64,000 nucleotides of DNA from Siphonodentalium dalli (GCA_032622095.1 CP136062.1:158156875-158220874); one strand, 5' to 3'. Shown: positions 10,455-21,051, numbered from the stretch's first letter. Notes: generated by a model not told the origin, from the letters alone. Made by a program: numbers and translations.

Positions 10455-11110
10455 GTGTCCAACATCAATTTTCAGTTTTCGCACCCTTAACCCGGATAAT
10501 ATACCCATCTATGATACGCAGGGACGTGGCGACAAGGGGCCGATTCACCCCCTTGTGAAAATGTTTTGTCAGCTGGAAATCTCAAGTACAACCCACAGGG
10601 ACGTCGCGACAAGGGGGTTGGGTTATGTTTCTCGCCCCCAAACATTCTGTCAACATGTTCAACAGTTGAAAATTTGATACCTGAAACAACATGAATTGGA
10701 AATTTTACAACAATAGGTTGAACTTGTTCTCTTATTTAGTTTTTCCAACAATTTATTAGAGGGTAAGTGTTTGTTTTAGACCAACATTAACATATTTACC
10801 TGCTTTGGTCAAAAGTTTGGATTGAAATGGCCTATATTTAGAAATTGTCAAACCTTAGGGGGTGTCAGCTTGGATATGAGGTAGCAGTATGTGTTCCTTG
10901 TAACTACTAAAATTACCCAATTTATTGAAACTCACAACGTTAAGGAACTTGTCTAGAATGTCAGTATAGGGTGTCAAACATAAATTGTTGATTTTCACAC
11001 CCTTAAACCGGACCATATAACCATCTCTGATTCGTAGGGGCGTATCGCCCTCCCCCCTTATGAAAATGTTTTATCAATGGATAATCTCATAAACAGGGAC
11101 ATTGTGATAG
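10455..11110. repeat. Diverged direct repeats (GGGACGTNGCGACAAGGGG-type)
   Basis: A block at about 10480-10680 and a diverged copy at about 10985-11100 share order and wording (start CACCCTTAA, then CCATCT.TGAT.CG.AGGG, then TGAAAATGTTTT). Within the first block CAGGGACGTGGCGACAAGGG recurs as CAGGGACGTCGCGACAAGGG 76 bases later. It is a degenerate dispersed or tandem repeat without coding signal. Confidence 0.55.
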
Positions 11111-11398
11111 TGGTCTTGTGAACACGGTGCCTGGCACATTACAGTCGTTCAAAATAGGAAGGGGAGAGTCGCCGCCAAATCTTATGATTCACAACGTCTC
11201 TGACAAACGTTGGTGATTGATATACATAGTGAGTGATACTTACGGATTATAGCCAACATTAGCATGTTACATGTACTTACCATAATCAACGATATCTCCA
11301 AGAAAGTTTGTCCGATTTATAATCGCCTCTTGATATACGATTCCATCGTTATGTGGAATTTATTGGTAATTATTTTTATTCAAAGATTGCATATTGAA

Positions 11399-11640
11399 AT
11401 TATAGGATGGACACCCATCACCAAACAGAGCCCATATAGCCACGTCCCTATCTCGATATATTATAAGATATCGGAGCAGTTTGAAATTATAAAATGACCA
11501 TCCCTCCTATAACCGAGAGCCTTAGCGCGTCCCTGCTTCGATAATGTGATGGGCACCCCTGATAAAAATGGAGCCACGTTCCTGCCTCGATGTGTTATGA
11601 TAAGAGTAGCGGATCAGTTTGAAATCAAAAGATGGGCACA
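11399..11640. repeat. Degenerate tandem repeat, about 100-bp unit
   Basis: Segments starting near 11403, 11494 and 11545 repeat the pattern GATGG.CACCC..., AGCCACGT.CCT, TCGAT.T.TTATGATA and CAGTTTGAAAT. The copies are diverged and incomplete. The sequence is non-coding by appearance. Confidence 0.45.
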
Positions 11641-12040
11641 ATATATATAATGTTATACCATCAAAATAATATTTTGTTTTCACAAACTGAATGGTTGTAA
11701 TTTGTGAAAACAATGATACCAAATTGGTTGTAGTACTCGATATTGCACATGCACACTCTACAAACGAACAGTTTATTAGTTATCTTTACGCAGACAAGTG
11801 GTCACCAACTTAGCAATCCGTGTACCGATTGGATAGCTCTGATAAGCGAACACCTCTCAACTTATGATTGGTTAATTCTTTTGTAACTTTGGCTTGCCGT
11901 GATTCAATATATTGTGAATCACTCACAGGTAACGGTATGCCCGTAAGCAATCTACAATAATCAGCAGTAGATCTTTGTGAAATTTGCGAGATTTTGTTAG
12001 CTCATCGTTTCATAGTACCGGCGATATCACTAATCACGGG

Positions 12041-13600
12041 TGTGACTAATTACCGTCCGGGGCCGCCCGGGACCTCCCGGGCGCCCCCACGGGCCCGTGG
12101 ACACTATATATCGACGTTATAAGGTAGCAACATGTCACATGAGAGCAACCTAGAATAGTTTATTCTCTCGCTCGTCTCCGGCCGGTGTTATTAACCCCGC
12201 AAATGCCGATATTGGCTAAGAGAGCCCGGATGATCCCGGGTGATCCCGGGTGTCTTCGTGTGTTTTCGGACAGAATATTTTGGTGATACGTGGTGGTGCA
12301 ATACCACCTGAGTGTGACTTCCAAATATTGACTCGTTGACGCGTCCACGGCCGATGTTATTAACCCCTCAAAATCCGGTAAAATACCATATAAACAAAAA
12401 GAGCCCAGGACCGCCCGTGACCACCCGGGCGCCCCCATGGACCCGTGGACACTATATCTCGTTATAACGTATATCTCGTTATAACGTATCGGCATACCCC
12501 ACGAGGTCAACCTAGAAAATTTAACAAGGTCGCTCGTCTTCGGCCGGTTTTATTAACCCCGCAAATACCGATATTGGCTAAGAGAGCCCGGGGAGCCTGG
12601 ATGTCTTCGTATGTTTTCGTATGTTTTCGGACAGTATATTTTGGTGATGCGTGGTAGTGCAATACCACCTCAGTGTGACTTCCAAATATTGACTCGTTGA
12701 CGCGTCCACGGCCGATGTTATTAACCCCTCAAAATCCGGTAAAATACCATATAAGCAGAAAGAGCCCGAGACCGCCCGGGTGTCCCCATAGGCCCGTGGA
12801 CACTATATCTCGACGATATAATGTAGCGACATACCCCATGAAGGTAACCTAGAAAATTTAACAAGCTCGATCGTCTCCGGACGGTGTTATTAACCCCGCA
12901 AATGCCGATATTGGCTAGGAGAGCCCGGGGGAGCCCGGGCGTCTTCGTGTGTTTCGGACAGTATATTTTGGTGATGTGCACTGTGGTAGTGCAATACACC
13001 TGAGTGTGACATCCAAATATTGAATCGCTGATGCGTCCACGACCGATGTCATTAACCCCTCAAAATCCGGTGAAATACCATATCAACAATAAGAGCCCGG
13101 GAGAGCCCGGGCGCCCCAATGGGCACGTGGACACTATATCTCGACGTTATTATGTAGCGACATACCACCTGAGGGATTAATACTTGAGTCAATTTCAATT
13201 TATTTCATAGCCATACTAGGAGAATTGTATGTTTGTAAATAAAAACGACTATAGTCTTGCTTACAGTTTCGAGACGTCGTCAATATTGCTGGGGGGGGGA
13301 AATAAATCGCAAAATAGACTTAGACACTCTCGCCGCTCGAAGGAGTAACTATATAGCGGGAAATACAAATCAACACATCGCCAGTAACATTGTTTTTTAT
13401 AGAGGCGAAATCTGTCGATAATTCTGATTTTTTTTAGCCAATATCGGCATTTGCGGGGTTAATAACACCGGCCGGAGACGAGCGAGCTTGTTAAATTTTC
13501 TATGTTGACCTCGTGGAATATGCCGCTACGTTATGAGATCGAGATATAGTGTCCACGGGTCCATGGGGGCGCCCGGATGGTCCGGATAGAACTCGAAAGT
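12041..13600. mobile_element. GC-rich composite repeat with inverted ends and internal ~350-bp tandem units
   Basis: Two alternating block types recur. Type 1 contains TTATTAACCCCGCAAATGCC (near 12186, 12547 and 12888). Type 2 contains TTAACCCCTCAAAATCCGGT (near 12358, 12719 and 13049). Together they give a unit of about 330-360 bp present about three times. Each carries a CCCGG-rich stretch and CCCGTGGACACTATAT. At 13437-13590 the left-end sequence returns in inverted orientation (GGGGTTAATAACACCGGCCG...), so the region is bounded by inverted copies. GC content is far above the flanks. It resembles a foldback-type transposon or a satellite inside an element. No protein is encoded. Confidence 0.7.
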
Positions 13601-14440
13601 TCAGTCTATTATAAATTGGTGCGTTAGGGAGCAGAGTGGTGAGTTAATTTTTTCTACGTTTTAGGGGTTTCACCCCTCGCCCAGTCTAAGGTATTACAAT
13701 AATACGGCTAAATGTTCCCTGTACTATGAAACCACTGTGATAGTTAACACAAATTTGTAATTACAAATTGATAAATACTATTTGTATTTACAGGTATAAA
13801 ATTGTTCATAGTATTGACCCCTGGACAAAGGGAAAACAGTTAACAATAACATACTGTCTATGCGATATATCTGTCTATATTTACTTGCGCCAGTCCATGC
13901 TGGACGCAAGTAATGTTTTCGGCTCGGATGTCTGTTTATCCTTCCTTCTATCCGTGAATATGTTACGTCATACCGGAAGTACATACTGTAAAAAATGAAC
14001 ACGCGCTAATATGAAATGGTTGCATCAATTGTAATTTAAATCCACATATATACTTAATATGCATTGTTATCTGGTTTTATTTTGGTAATAAATCGTTCAT
14101 AAATGAACAATATTGAATTTTTTCTTACTGGAAACCGATCAAGACGCCATGACGTCACGACGCACATCATGACGTCACAAGCTACATGGACGCGCAAAAC
14201 ACCAGACATGATTGCGTCGATGTCCAGACAGCTGAGACATATATATACACACGTACATTGTGGTCGATAGTTCAAAGATAATTAATGCATGATCACCAGC
14301 AATCGGAAACACGCCTATTGTCACATCAAAACTGTTTTCATTCAGCTGGGCCATTTGCGTGTTACATAGTATCCATCATACACGCACATTCACATTATAC
14401 CTGACATATGTCTTAAATAGGCCATGTTCATGCTACTTTC
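13601..14440. other. No gene seen
   Basis: AT-rich sequence with a few short frames (the longest 76 codons) lacking any domain or splice context. A small CATGACGTCA-type direct repeat (about 14148-14178) contains CRE-like TGACGTCA octamers, possibly by chance. Confidence 0.4.
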
Positions 14441-14451
14441 TGAATTCGAAG

Positions 14452-14738
14452 TCTGAAATCTTTGTCTAATTTCACTCGATACGGTGATATGACGAAACAC
14501 ATTCTCAATTTCTTATACTCAACTTTGATGTTGACTAAATATTTTATTTGGAAGTTTTATTTCGCTCGATCACACGCATGTGATTTTGCTAATTTATTTC
14601 CAGAAACGCTCGTCAACTTTCACTCGACAAGTTAATATGACGACTCACATTCGAAAGTTCCAATACTCAACTTTGATCTGCAATAAATATTTTATTCGGA
14701 AATTTTATTTCGCTAAATCACACGCATGTGATATTGTT

Positions 14739-14745
<7 letters not shown>
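14452..14745. repeat. Tandem duplication, about 160-bp unit
   Basis: Copies at about 14452-14590 and 14612-14745 share TTTTATTTCGCT, ATCACACGCATGTGAT and ATACTCAACTTTGAT in the same order, with about 15% differences. The element contains the palindromic core ATCACACGCATGTGAT. It is non-coding. Confidence 0.7.
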
Positions 14746-14774
<29 letters not shown>

Positions 14775-14790
14775 GTTGTTGTTGTTGTTG
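14746..14790. repeat. Poly(T) run followed by (GTT)n
   Basis: About 29 T bases (14746-14774) are followed by a (GTT) microsatellite of about five repeats. Read on the minus strand it is an (AAC)n plus poly(A), so it could be the tail of an old retroelement. No body was recognised next to it. Confidence 0.8.
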
Positions 14791-16440
14791 ACAACTGTCA
14801 TTTCTATATTAGATTATCACCGACCACCTTAACACATGGAATTTGAAAATATCAGACCTGGCCGCATGCGTGTGACGAGGCATAAACACTGTTATATTAA
14901 TATTGTGACTAGTATTACATTTGCATGCATATTTATGTAACTTGTATATAATTGTCATTTGTATATATGCTCTCCTAAATTGAGGAGGTTAACAATAAAC
15001 TTATTATAAATATATATACTGCATGTAAAACAAACGTGGGAAACAGTACATGCCCATTAAAAGCCTATTTTATGTAATTGAAACTAGAGGAAATGAGTTG
15101 AGATCAAGTCTAAAAGATGCGTGCGGAATCGTTTTTTTCTCAGTGACTGTGAGGTGCGAACATATTTCTGGAAAGTTCAAAACATTTCCGAAAGATCCTG
15201 GTGCATATAAATCATGTCCGGCCAAACAGTCGAGCGCGTGGTTCAATTGAAAAACAATTGCACTGAAAATGTGAATGGGGAAACATGGATTATTAAAATG
15301 CCCTATTAATTAACTGGGAAAACAAACTTTCTCATTCTCAACGCAATAGACATTTTAAAATGTTCCCGAAGTATGTAGATCAGTCGCTAAGGGCATGTTC
15401 ACATTTGACACATTGTTAATCAAAGACTAACCAATGATCGCGTTTCTTGTATTTAATTGTATCGGTATTTTACAATTTACTTTGATTGTTTTTGCCACTG
15501 GCATACACACTTGATATCATTCGAGTCAAACTAGTAAGTTAACCCAATTGGTATATAATATAGCATCATCGGCAATCAATCGTCTTCACACCCTTCATAT
15601 GAACGATGTCTAAGTTGTTATATTAATATGTCAAACAACTCGTACGTATTACTAAGACTATCATTAGTGTAATAGATCAACTTGAGATAACAGAGATATT
15701 CTGTCCGTACATACAACTATTTCAGCGATGGATGAACAGAGATTTGATATCTAGATTCTTGTTATCGATCTCTCAAACGAGGGGCCAGCACCCGTGGTTC
15801 AAACTGTTGTTGGCAAGACACCACACAACATGCCAAATGCGTGATGGGCGCAAGTATAGGCAGCTCCAGTGAGTGCATTTTAGTTTAATATTTTTTTTGT
15901 TTTTGATGTAGGGAAATATTTTAACAGCATATCTTCAACATGGTTGCCGCTCAAATAATTCTGGAAGACATTGATATAATTATATAGTTTTTTCCACGAA
16001 ACTGACGTCCGTTTCCCTGAGAATTATTGTGCCGTCAGAGAACGAACGACATCTCTCAGAACAAGAACATTCCTGCACGTATATATGTACACTTGATACA
16101 CGGTGATAATGAGAGACATATTTATTGTTGATGGCTGTATATATAATTTTACTTTAGACACGGTGTCGTGGTCAAAATAAAAATAACTTAGCGTGGGTTT
16201 ATTTTGTTAAATAAAACATTGGTATCACTGGCTAAATTTGTGTCGCAAAGATTCACATGAATCTAATGACTGAGCAAGCGTTGATATCCAAATGATATGC
16301 AAATGCATATAAAATATTATCAGCAGGAATTTGCACTTGTCAAGTCTACATATACTAATTGCAATTAACCATAGTTATAGTCCTAACCATATATACCGAA
16401 AACAGAAGAAACATAGTGCCCGATCTCATGAAACAAGGAT
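14791..16440. other. No confident gene
   Basis: One 66-codon plus frame (15050-15250) has a mixed composition but no recognisable domain and no splice or promoter context, so it stays unassigned. The rest is AT-rich and non-repetitive to my eye. Confidence 0.4.
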
Positions 16441-16514
16441 TCACGTTGTGAAAATCAGAGGAGTGTCAGGAGCTTTATTTGGGGAAATTAGGAGTCTGGT
16501 GCTTGGCTTCAATA

Positions 16515-16560
16515 TAATATGATTGGCTGACAGAGGTGCGAACGTATTGTCATTGGTTCG
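16515..16560 (-). promoter_or_regulatory. Second copy of the CCAAT-box module found upstream of the Tudor-like exon
   Basis: GTGCGAACGTATTGTCATTG followed by GTTCGGTGAA matches, with one change in the first 20 bases, the module at 17650-17693. It is also preceded by an ATTGGCT. On the minus strand these are CCAAT-type boxes. It is about 1.1 kb away from the first copy in the same orientation and may be a duplicated promoter piece or part of a repeat. Function is inferred. Confidence 0.3.
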
Positions 16561-17305
16561 GTGAAATACACAAGGGACGACATCCAATCTGAAACCTTTG
16601 GGATTAGGCTGAAACCTTTGTGGGATTAGGCTAACACCATCTACAGGACTCACTTTTTACTCACGAGTGACGTCATTTTTACCGACAAACATGTTCAAAG
16701 CAATCCTATATCGAAGGGACACTTTTGAGTACATTCATGGTGTAATCAACTCCTCCTACAGTTTTCATCCTAGAGACTTGAAACTTCAGAATATTGTTGC
16801 CCATATATTGAAGATGTGCAACATGTATATAGATGACGGAAAACCTATTTTTTGACGGAATTATTAACCCTTTCGACTTATATATGGAAATAACAAAGGG
16901 CGTTTATATCATATGTGTGTGATTAACCAATAGAATTGCGCTGTGTTGTGTAAACAGAAGCCAACCTTCTATGACAGTATCAGGCTCTTACGAAATAACA
17001 TCGTAGTCTTAATGATAGCATGACATTGACGGGATAATTGTGATTGGTATATGGATAAAACTATACGCATTTTAATATTTTTTTCTGTTTATGGCGATTT
17101 GAATACGAAGGCCATCCATGTCTTTAAGAGGGATGTAAAGCGGCAAAATTTGAATAGAAAATTCAGGACAAGATTTCTCAATAGACCACTGAACAATGAT
17201 TCACGTCTTGTTGGAATTTTTGAGCATATATCTAGCGACAACGCGAAGTTCGTCAGACCCTTCTCCACTTTAAAATACAGTAATAAACTATCATTCAGTA
17301 CTCAC

Positions 17306-17507
17306 CACTGTTGCAATCGCTTGTTGTGAGAGGCAGTGGATCACGTATATAATCACAACAAACAACCCTGCTGAATTTCTTTGGCCAACCAACAAAGCTG
17401 ACTTTGTAACGAATATCGTTTGGCGTAACAAATTGAATGTCCACTATTCGGGCATTCTCCCAACAACCTACTTCATCAACGGCCTGTATTTTCTGGCCTA
17501 CCTCCAT
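17306..17507 (-). CDS. First coding exon with Tudor/chromo-barrel-like domain
   Basis: ATG at 17507 opens a frame of about 67 codons that ends at a strong donor, GTGAGT (17300-17305). The product begins MEVGQKIQAVDEVGCWENAR, followed by a strand-turn-strand and then YKVSFVGWPKKFSRVV and YIRDP. The spacing of AVD, W-x-x-A-x-I, Y-x-V-x-F-x-GW and I-R matches Tudor-knot/MBT/chromo-barrel domains. These bind methylated histone tails or nucleic acid, here presumably in the nucleus. The ATG is the first in frame and suits an N-terminal domain. Two CCAAT-type boxes lie about 145-190 bp upstream. The following exons would lie leftwards (below 17300) and I could not identify them. It could be a host chromatin gene or part of a mobile element, since such domains occur in both. 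Confidence 0.55.
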
Positions 17508-17649
17508 TAGGATGTTTTATTGAAAAAAGAAAACAACTGTTGACAGAAAACAACTTAGAACATGTGTTAAGGTCTCACAGAAATAATATGGAAAAAATAG
17601 TAGTGGTCTGGTGCTTTATGTGAAAAATTAAGGGGGCGACGCTTATGTT

Positions 17650-17693
17650 CTGATTGGTGGCGAGAAGTGCGAACGTATTGTGATTGGTTCGGT
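17650..17693 (-). promoter_or_regulatory. Putative proximal promoter with two CCAAT-type boxes
   Basis: On the minus strand two CCAAT pentamers (plus-strand ATTGG at 17654-17658 and 17682-17686) lie 145-180 bp upstream of the ATG at 17507. A near-identical module occurs at 16515-16560. No TATA box was obvious. The LINE copy begins immediately to the right, so upstream promoter sequence may have been displaced. Regulatory role is inferred from motif and position only. Confidence 0.3.
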
Positions 17694-17703
17694 GAACATT
17701 AAA

Positions 17704-19430
17704 AGTCATTGCTGGTTGTGTAACAAAAGAACTCCGCAACATGAATATGGACAAAGACTTCTGGAAAAAATTCAAATCCCTAACCGGCACAGGAACAACA
17801 CCACAGAAAAACCCCTTAAAAAGAAAGACGGGAGCCTTACCTCGGGAGACAACGAAAAAGCAGAAACCGTCGCAGAAAATCTAAAAAAAATCCACAACAC
17901 ACACCAGGGGCCAGCTTACGACAATAACTTCAAAACAACAGTCGAAAACCATGTCAAAGAAAACCCAGAGCTTTTTCAACCACTAAATAGCACCGACAGC
18001 GACCATGATGAAGTATTTCCCATTGCATCACCCATCACACACGAAGAAATAGTATCCAATCTAAAGAAAGAAAAGAACAATTCACCCCTAGGCAACGACA
18101 GCATCACCTACTTATATTCTTCGACAAGCGCCACCAGCCTTCTTCGCCAGACTACTACTACTCTTCAACGCATGCCTAACCATTGGATACTTTCCAACAG
18201 CATGGAAAACAGCAGTAGGAGTAATGATCCCAAAGCCCGACAAAGGCCGATCCATCCCCAGTAACTACCGACCAATCAGCCTCCTTCAATGCACGGGAAA
18301 ACTTTTCGAGAGAATAATCAGCACCAGACTCCATGACCACCTAGAATCCTCCAACTTTGTCAACCCTTGGCAGCGAGGATACAGACAAGGAAAGGAAGGC
18401 ATAGACCACGTCATCAGAATAGCAGAAGATGCCCGACTATCTCTAGGAAAAAACAGCCGCAGTTTTCCTAGATGTTGAAAAAGCCTTTGACTCCGTGTGG
18501 CACGACATCCTCCGCTACATAATCAGCCACCTCAACCTCGCCAGAAAATACACACGCCTCATCTCTTCATTCCTAAAAGACCGCCAACTCAGTGTCCGCA
18601 TCAACAACGAAACATCAACCCCAGTCAACCTACGCGCCGGAACACCACAAGGATCAGTACTAAGCCCGCCCCTCTTCTTAATCTACGCCAACGACCTACC
18701 CATAGACAAGAGAAACAACGTTGTAGTATTACAGTTTGCCGACGACCTAGTACTCTGGACTACACATACAAACCCTCAAATCCTACAAAAAAGACTACAA
18801 AAGACACTCGACAACCTATCAACATGGTGCGCCAAATGGAGAATCAAACTAAACGCAAAAAAGACCCAACTCATACTATTCCACAGAAGAAAAAGAACTC
18901 AATCCATCAAAATCAAGATAGACAACGATACAATCCAACCATCCAACCAAGCGATCCTACTAGGAATAACATTAGACCAGCAAATGACCTTCAACGCCCA
19001 CATCAACAAGATATCAGATAAAGTTCGAAAAAGAACCAACCTACTAAGATGCCTCCTTGGAACAGACTGGGGCACCAACAGCCAAACTCTCATCAACCTC
19101 TACCAAATCTACGTCCGCCCAGTCATGGAATATGGTGCCGCCATCCTCGCAGCAGCCCCAAAGACCTACATCGAAAAACTACAGAAAGTCCAGAACAACG
19201 CCCTCCGCCTCGCGCTCCGCCAACCGCCATGGACACCAATCAACGCCCTACACGACGCAGCAAGAATACCTACAATCAAGCAAAGACTGTTGGAGCTTAG
19301 AAAACATGACACTATCCCGACTAGACAACAGCACACTTCTACAAGAACTCCAAGTCCGAAACCAACTACTCACCACGAAAAAGACGAAATCCATCCTCCA
19401 GCTAGACGAAACAGATAGACCAATATAATC
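17704..19430 (+). mobile_element. 5'-truncated jockey-like LINE, reverse transcriptase with frameshifts
   Basis: This is a non-LTR retrotransposon ORF2 fragment on the plus strand. It starts in the linker before the polymerase (DKDFWKKFKSLTGTG), so the 5' UTR, any ORF1 and the endonuclease are missing, as in typical 5' truncation. RT motifs follow in order: SNYRPISLLQCTGKLFERII (about 18264), the RAGTPQGSVLSPPLFLIYA motif (about 18625) and the catalytic QFADDLVLW (18731-18757). Then come the thumb (WCAKWRIKLNAKKTQ), LLGITLDQQMTF and YIRP-type YVRPVMEYGAA. The frame shifts near 17810, 18115 and 18470, so it is a dead copy. Base use is strikingly A/C-rich compared with the flanks. The 3' end was placed near 19430, where coding similarity ends; no clear poly(A) tail. 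The family is close to jockey, by motif recognition. Confidence 0.85.
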
Positions 19431-19477
19431 CAGACACAACCTGACCCCCGACCACGCTTCCGCCACTTTGACTCTAG

Positions 19478-19577
19478 CAACAGCAATACGACAGCCACAA
19501 AATCGATTTTCATCGAAGAATTAAAGAATGGGTGAAGGGACTTGCACATTGCAGTCCGAACATCCTGTCCGGCCTTC
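19478..19577 (+). other. Candidate small exon upstream of the SGNH exon
   Basis: After an acceptor-like CTTTGACTCTAG (AG ends about 19477) one frame reads IDFHRRIKEWVKGLAHCSP and ends in SGLR before TAA. A weak GT donor (GTTAAC) overlaps the end. The composition looks coding and the strand agrees with the SGNH exon. It may be the last bit of the LINE or the 5' neighbour exon. Evidence is thin. Confidence 0.25.
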
Positions 19578-19761
19578 GTTAACATACACGCTCTTTATTA
19601 GAGACAAATAATTGACATTGGATCCTATCTAATTATTATCTGGTTTAGAAAACGTACATGATGGTGTTATGCATTCTATAAACCAGACAGTGTATCATTA
19701 AAAAAAATACCATTTATTTTGGAAGACTTTTCACTGAAAATGCTTTGTTTACTATTTTTCA

Positions 19762-20199
19762 GGTATGGTTCTGTTTCCAGAAAAAATCCAAAAACAAAGA
19801 AACAAAGACTACCGCGACGGCACCAAAGACATGGAAGAGTTTCGCCCAAATTCGCTGTTTATCCACTTAGGTGGGAAGGACATTTCGGCCAGCAGCAGAC
19901 CAAACACCATTGTGCATGAACTAATGAAGATCGTTGGAGAGTTTCGCGAAAGGGGCACGCGGGTGTACGTGGGAGAAATCCTATATCGGATCCCAAATGA
20001 AGATAAATCGCCAGGACTTACACTAAGCTCGTATCTCAAGCAGAGAGCTGCAATCAATGCACGTCTTAAGAGTCAGTTAGGAGGTGACTTCGTAGAGTTT
20101 TCTGACATCAAGTTTCCGGTGCATTTTAAGAACACCAAGTACGACAAAGTGCATCTATCAGACATACCTGATGACAAAGAACTGAGTGGCCTGCGGTGA
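19762..20199 (+). CDS. Terminal exon with SGNH-hydrolase (GDSL esterase)-like domain
   Basis: The exon begins after an acceptor with a good pyrimidine tract (TTTACTATTTTTCAG, AG at 19760-19761). It is open to TGA at 20197-20199, giving about 144 residues. The sequence PNSLFIHLGGKDIS resembles the GxND block of SGNH hydrolases, with Lys in place of the usual Asn. The next helix-strand, RERGTRVYVGEILYR, then an R-AAIN helix, FVEFSDIKFPVHF and finally YDKVHLSD, supply the D-x-V-H catalytic block near the C-terminus. The nucleophile Ser block (GDS) should be in an upstream exon and is not seen here. The loss of Asn at the oxyanion position raises doubt about activity. Such domains occur in invertebrate host proteins and in ORF1 of CR1-type LINEs; either origin is possible. 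A poly(A) signal lies about 380 bp downstream. Confidence 0.55.
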   Translation, partial: GMVLFPEKIQKQRNKDYRDGTKDMEEFRPNSLFIHLGGKDISASSRPNTIVHELMKIVGEFRERGTRVYVGEILYRIPNEDKSPGLTLSSYLKQRAAINARLKSQLGGDFVEFSDIKFPVHFKNTKYDKVHLSDIPDDKELSGLR

Positions 20200-20576
20200 T
20201 ATTTTTGAGAGTTCGAAGGACGTTCACGAGACAGTGATTCAGTGGTGCTATGTGAAGTACTGTGTAGTGTGTGTAAGACTGGTATTATGCATACTAGTAT
20301 GATCATCTGAATTTGAACCATATACATGGTATTGAACATCCCTCGGGTAGTATCCATTTTCACACACTCTTAAACTAAGCCCTAAACTCATAAATTACCT
20401 ATACACAATATGTGCACGGCTCACCCAAGGCCATCTTACTATAAGTTATTACTTTCTATATTTACCATACTGGGGATGGCAGGAAGACAGTCTTGCCAGA
20501 TTATGCCATCCCCCACAATATACGACAGAATTATCCATAATTGTTATCATTATTATGTAATATGTATGTGTATTGA

Positions 20577-20582
20577 AATAAA
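20577..20582 (+). terminator. Poly(A) signal AATAAA downstream of the SGNH exon
   Basis: A canonical AATAAA lies about 380 bases after the stop codon at 20199, in the same orientation, a normal 3' UTR length. TGT/T-rich sequence around it is modest. The hexamer is common in AT-rich DNA, so its use is inferred. Confidence 0.4.
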
Positions 20583-20651
20583 ATATCCTATCTGATTATT
20601 TATCATGGAGTTGCGGCATATTGCGGCATATTGAAGCTCCAATTCAGCTCT

Positions 20652-20809
20652 TTAAGTGCTACAGGTCAAAGTTCTGGAGGTGCATTCCATATATATATGG
20701 AAACTTGAATATCCATGAATTTCATATGTGAAGCTTCTGATTATTCATATTCATGAATTCCATATATGACGTGGAATGCGCCTCAAGATATTTGACCTGT
20801 AGCATTTAA
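20652..20809. mobile_element. 158-bp MITE with 19-bp inverted ends including TTAA
   Basis: The left end TTAAGTGCTACAGGTCAAA and right end TTTGACCTGTAGCATTTAA are inverted copies with one mismatch. Inner arms around GTGCATTCCATATAT / ATATGACGTGGAATGCGCC extend the foldback. Both ends carry TTAA, suggesting insertion at TTAA as in piggyBac-type elements. The right TTAA (20806-20809) is also the left border of the next element. Confidence 0.75.
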
Positions 20810-21051
20810 CCCTTTGAGTGCCAGGGGCCGATCTCATCGGCCCTAAACCTACAAAATAAGTCTGTTAAAGAATATAAGAATAAATTATTAAAATTGAAAA
20901 TAATTGTAAAAAAAAAAAAAAAAAATGTTAGGCCAATGCATTCTCTTATATATGCGAGGCGACCTATGGTCGACTCGCATATATAAGAGAATGCATTGGC
21001 ACAGGGTATATGGGTTGATAGAAAAATCGGACCTGGCACTCACAGGGTTAA
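20806..21051. mobile_element. piggyBac-like MITE with internal 27-bp palindrome
   Basis: The element is flanked by TTAA on both sides (20806-20809, 21048-21051). The terminal repeats are CCCTTTGAGTGCCAGG and, inverted, CCCTGTGAGTGCCAGG. A CCCT start with TTAA target duplication is typical of piggyBac-family elements. Inside lies a near-perfect hairpin whose stem includes GCCAATGCATTCTCTTATAT, and to its left an A-run of about 18 bases. The same hairpin occurs near 39.3, 47.25 and 47.45 kb, so this is one of a dispersed family. It is non-autonomous, with no protein encoded. Confidence 0.8.

Noticed and set aside
14054-14275. CRE-like regulatory cluster (TGACGTCA near 14150-14180)
   Set aside because: Two octamers in a small local duplication, with no gene beside them; chance is sufficient.
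16441-17790. LTR pair formed by the two similar segments near 16.5 and 17.65 kb
   Set aside because: Similarity covers only about 45 bp, there are no TG...CA ends, primer-binding site or retroviral genes between them.
18497-19428. Other-frame ORFs overlapping the LINE reverse transcriptase (18497-19021, 19057-19428 plus; 19248-19585 minus)
   Set aside because: Open because of the A/C-rich composition with few stop codons; the RT motifs lie in the frame of 18495-19418.
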